Position numbers and translations under genes: made by a program
Shown: in pieces, positions 61,983-64,000 of the stretch
Numbering within the stretch: position 1 is the first letter of the stretch
Layout: each line of letters begins with the position of its first letter
Source of the DNA: JBCCTX01 sp965263105
Lineage (GTDB): Bacteria > Bacteroidota > Bacteroidia > J057
DNA: 64,000 nucleotides
Direction of reading: 5' to 3'
NCBI GenBank assembly: GCA_965263105.1
Contig: CBDHGL010000003.1
Span: forward strand, 1,302,001-1,366,000
The notes under the pieces: generated by a model
The model's input: the letters and a program-made list of their open reading frames with translations, nothing else
Database searches by the model: none
Told to the model about the DNA's origin: nothing

Positions 61983-63545
61983 ATGAAAGATTATCATTAT
62001 TTAAAAGGCCTATTTTTTCTAACGCTGGCCTTTTTGTCTGCCTGCACACCTCCCTCTGCTTCCGAAGCCGAAGAAAACCCCAAGGAAACTCCCCCCAATA
62101 TCCTGATCATTTATTTAGATGACCTTGGCTATGGAGATGTGGGGGCTTATGGGTCTACCGAATTAAAAACGCCCCATATAGATCGATTAGCCAATGGTGG
62201 GATTCGTTTTACCCAAGGCTATGCTTCTTCCGCCACCTGTTCACCCAGTAGATATGCCCTGCTTACTGGTCGTTATCCCTGGCGCAATGAGCGGGCCAAG
62301 ATTCTCTCAGGTACAGCTCCTTTATTGATAGATCCCAATGAGAAAACCCTTCCCAAAATGCTCAAGGAGCAGGGATACCATACCGGAATTGTAGGGAAAT
62401 GGCATTTAGGGCTTGGAGAAGGAAATGTAGATTGGAATGAACCCATTGCCCCTGGACCCAATGAAGTGGGATTTGACTACTCCTATATCATGGCTGCTAC
62501 CCAGGATCGGGTTCCTACAGTTTACATCGAAGATGGGACGGTGGTAGGACTGGAGGCAGAGGACCCCATCGAAGTAAACTACAAAGAAAACTTTCCAGGT
62601 GAGCCTACCGGAAAAGATAACCCCGAAATGCTCAAGATGAAATGGCACCATGGACACAATAGCAGTATTGTAAATGGCATTCCCCGGATTGGCTATATGA
62701 AAGGAGGGAAAGAGGCCCAATGGGTGGATGAAGACATGGCCGATCATTTTTTGGAAAAGGCAAAAGTTTACATTTCGGCACACAAAGAAGTTCCCTTTTT
62801 CTTGTATTATGCCTTACAGCAGCCACATGTACCTCGTACTCCTCATGAACGCTTTGTCGGCTCGTCTGGCATGGGACCTCGTGGAGATGTGATCGTAGAG
62901 GCTGATTGGTGTATTGGAGAAATCGTGAAGACGTTAGAGGAACAAGGACTATTGGAAAACACCTTAATCATCCTCTCTAGTGATAATGGCCCTGTTCTCA
63001 ATGACGGCTACTATGATGATGCGGTAGAAAAAATTGGGGATCACAAGCCCTGGGGACCACTTAGAGGGGGAAAGTACAGCTTATTTGAGGCAGGCACACG
63101 GGTTCCATTCATCACCTCCTGGAAGGGGAAAATTGAAACAGGCGTTTCGGATGCTCTGGTATCTCAGTTGGATTTATATTCTTCTATCGCAAGTTTGGTA
63201 GGCAGTGAAAAGCGGGGAGAGGACAGTGAGGAAATGTTGGATGTTTTACTAGGAAAAAGCCAGGAGGGGAGAGAAGAATTGATTCTGGAGGCGACTACCC
63301 GAACGGCCTACCGTCAGGGAGACTGGGCCATGATTCCCCCGTATAAAGGCCCTGCTGTCAATAAACAAGTTAATATTGAACTCGGAAATTCTGAAGAATA
63401 CCAACTCTACAACCTGGCGAATGACTTGGGGCAACAAGAGAATCTGGCCACCTCTCATCCAGAGAAACTAGCCGAAATGCAGGAAGCCTTTCAAAAAATT
63501 AGAGGTACAGGAGCCGATAAGATTGAGCAACTGGAATTGAAGTAG
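61983..63545 (+). CDS. Sulfatase (S1 type), lipoprotein
   Basis: This 520-residue lipoprotein (lipobox ending LSAC, Cys21) is an S1-type sulfatase. The metal site NILIIYLDDLGYGD includes Asp46/Asp47. The signature CSPSR (Cys86) is the site of formylglycine, which is made by an FGE or anSME enzyme elsewhere. Further blocks: LTGRYPWR, GIVGKWHLG, SSDNGPV and GPLRGGK. It cleaves sulfate esters, probably from algal or animal glycans. Ends 19 bp before a hydrolase-like gene, so the two likely share an operon. Confidence 0.9.
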   Translation: MKDYHYLKGLFFLTLAFLSACTPPSASEAEENPKETPPNILIIYLDDLGYGDVGAYGSTELKTPHIDRLANGGIRFTQGYASSATCSPSRYALLTGRYPWRNERAKILSGTAPLLIDPNEKTLPKMLKEQGYHTGIVGKWHLGLGEGNVDWNEPIAPGPNEVGFDYSYIMAATQDRVPTVYIEDGTVVGLEAEDPIEVNYKENFPGEPTGKDNPEMLKMKWHHGHNSSIVNGIPRIGYMKGGKEAQWVDEDMADHFLEKAKVYISAHKEVPFFLYYALQQPHVPRTPHERFVGSSGMGPRGDVIVEADWCIGEIVKTLEEQGLLENTLIILSSDNGPVLNDGYYDDAVEKIGDHKPWGPLRGGKYSLFEAGTRVPFITSWKGKIETGVSDALVSQLDLYSSIASLVGSEKRGEDSEEMLDVLLGKSQEGREELILEATTRTAYRQGDWAMIPPYKGPAVNKQVNIELGNSEEYQLYNLANDLGQQENLATSHPEKLAEMQEAFQKIRGTGADKIEQLELK

Positions 63546-63564
63546 GGAGATAATCAATTTAGAT

Positions 63565-64000
63565 ATGAAGCGCAGGTCCTTTTTACATTCTAGCCTTACG
63601 CTAGGGTTAGGCGTTATGACTAGTCCAATCTTATTGGGGGCTGAAAAATCTGGGTTAAAGAAAGTATCCAACTCTTTTTTCACCCTTGACAATCGGAAGG
63701 ATCACTGGTGGTTGATCACCCCTGAGGGCAACCCATTTTTTTCTATTGGAATGAACCACATAGACCCCGCGAGTATACGCTATCCGGAAAACATACATCT
63801 TTGGCGGGACAAGTACCAGGGGAGTACTTCAAAGTGGCTCAAAAAGTCTGTGGCCAAAAATCTTAAAGAATGGGGCTTTAATTCTATAGGTTGGGAGCAG
63901 GAGGTGACGGTACGGCAATGGCCGCATTCCCGCTCCTTCACCTATGAGGAATACCAGGCCCTGAACATGCCTTACTGCCATATGCTTCCCTTTATGGAAT
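63565..64000 (+). CDS. Exported glycoside-hydrolase-like protein (start only)
   Basis: The frame opens at the ATG at 63565 and runs to the window edge (145 codons). MKRRSFLHSSLTLGLG has the twin-Arg and hydrophobic layout of a Tat signal. The mature start (WWLITPEGNPFFSIGMNHI, then LKEWGFNSIGWEQE) resembles TIM-barrel glycosidases of the agarase/beta-galactosidase-like type, where PEGNPFFSIG-like strands are common. The exact family cannot be told from the fragment. Right behind a sulfatase, it suggests processing of a sulfated polysaccharide. Confidence 0.65.
   Translation, partial: MKRRSFLHSSLTLGLGVMTSPILLGAEKSGLKKVSNSFFTLDNRKDHWWLITPEGNPFFSIGMNHIDPASIRYPENIHLWRDKYQGSTSKWLKKSVAKNLKEWGFNSIGWEQEVTVRQWPHSRSFTYEEYQALNMPYCHMLPFME

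Noticed and set aside
1..64000. tRNA, rRNA, CRISPR arrays, insertion sequences
   Set aside because: No tRNA-like T-loop, regular spaced repeat or transposase sequence was noticed on either strand. Small elements could be missed by eye.

Overview
The window looks like chromosomal DNA of a gliding-type member of the Bacteroidota. My best guess is Saprospiria/Lewinella-like, but that is inferred from gene content only. The evidence is: type IX secretion (T9SS) cargo with both type A and type B C-terminal sorting domains, a PorP/SprF protein, a Bacteroidota-type T6SS (subtype iii-like TssB/TssC/ClpV), and many signal peptides ending in ...AQ.

Region 1 (1-12.9 kb) is a T6SS block. On the minus strand lie clpV (tssH), tssB and the start of tssC. 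Divergent from them are a TPR-like protein, a PAAR-Rhs protein ending in a candidate nucleic-acid deaminase toxin, its probable immunity gene, and five small genes. Two of the five encode HExxH metallopeptidase-like proteins and one encodes a peptidoglycan-binding/caspase-like fusion. This part looks like an effector store.

Region 2 (13.0-44.8 kb) is the most unusual part. A pair of exported proteins, called A and B here, occurs four times in the same order and strand. A has an N-terminal domain found in all four copies, a variable linker and a conserved C-terminal domain. B has a conserved N-terminal domain followed either by a long TPR array (copies 1 and 2) or by an Ig-like domain, a membrane helix and a Pro-rich tail (copies 3 and 4). 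Copies 3 and 4 are followed after 8-10 bp by giant T9SS-secreted proteins (C) with beta-helix, NPCBM and CARDB-like domains. Copy 3 also has a PQQ-dehydrogenase/diheme/ricin/NPCBM protein (D). Between copies 1 and 2 sit a type B T9SS cargo, a PorP/SprF protein with an extra C-terminal domain, and a CHAP/NlpC-like protein. I know of no described system with this architecture. I propose it is a cell-surface or envelope assembly.

Region 3 (44.8-54.9 kb) holds an M23 peptidase; a lipoprotein/diheme cytochrome/beta-helix operon whose cytochrome domain also occurs inside protein D; a membrane protein with an EAD11-like N-terminus and two probably inactive FGE-sulfatase domains; an M48 peptidase lipoprotein; an FG-GAP/VCBS-type protein; and a stand-alone response regulator.

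Region 4 (55.2-64.0 kb) is mostly metabolic: a fatty-acid desaturase, an MFS transporter, a DJ-1/PfpI protein, a DUF1080 protein, monomeric NADP-isocitrate dehydrogenase, a sulfatase, and the start of a glycoside-hydrolase-like protein. Sulfatase, DUF1080 and the hydrolase suggest use of sulfated polysaccharide. Between genes lie a roughly 290-bp imperfect palindrome with a perfect 15-bp core hairpin (56.2-56.5 kb) and the remnant of a small membrane-protein gene interrupted by an in-frame stop (61.66-61.95 kb). No tRNA, rRNA, CRISPR array or intact insertion sequence was seen.
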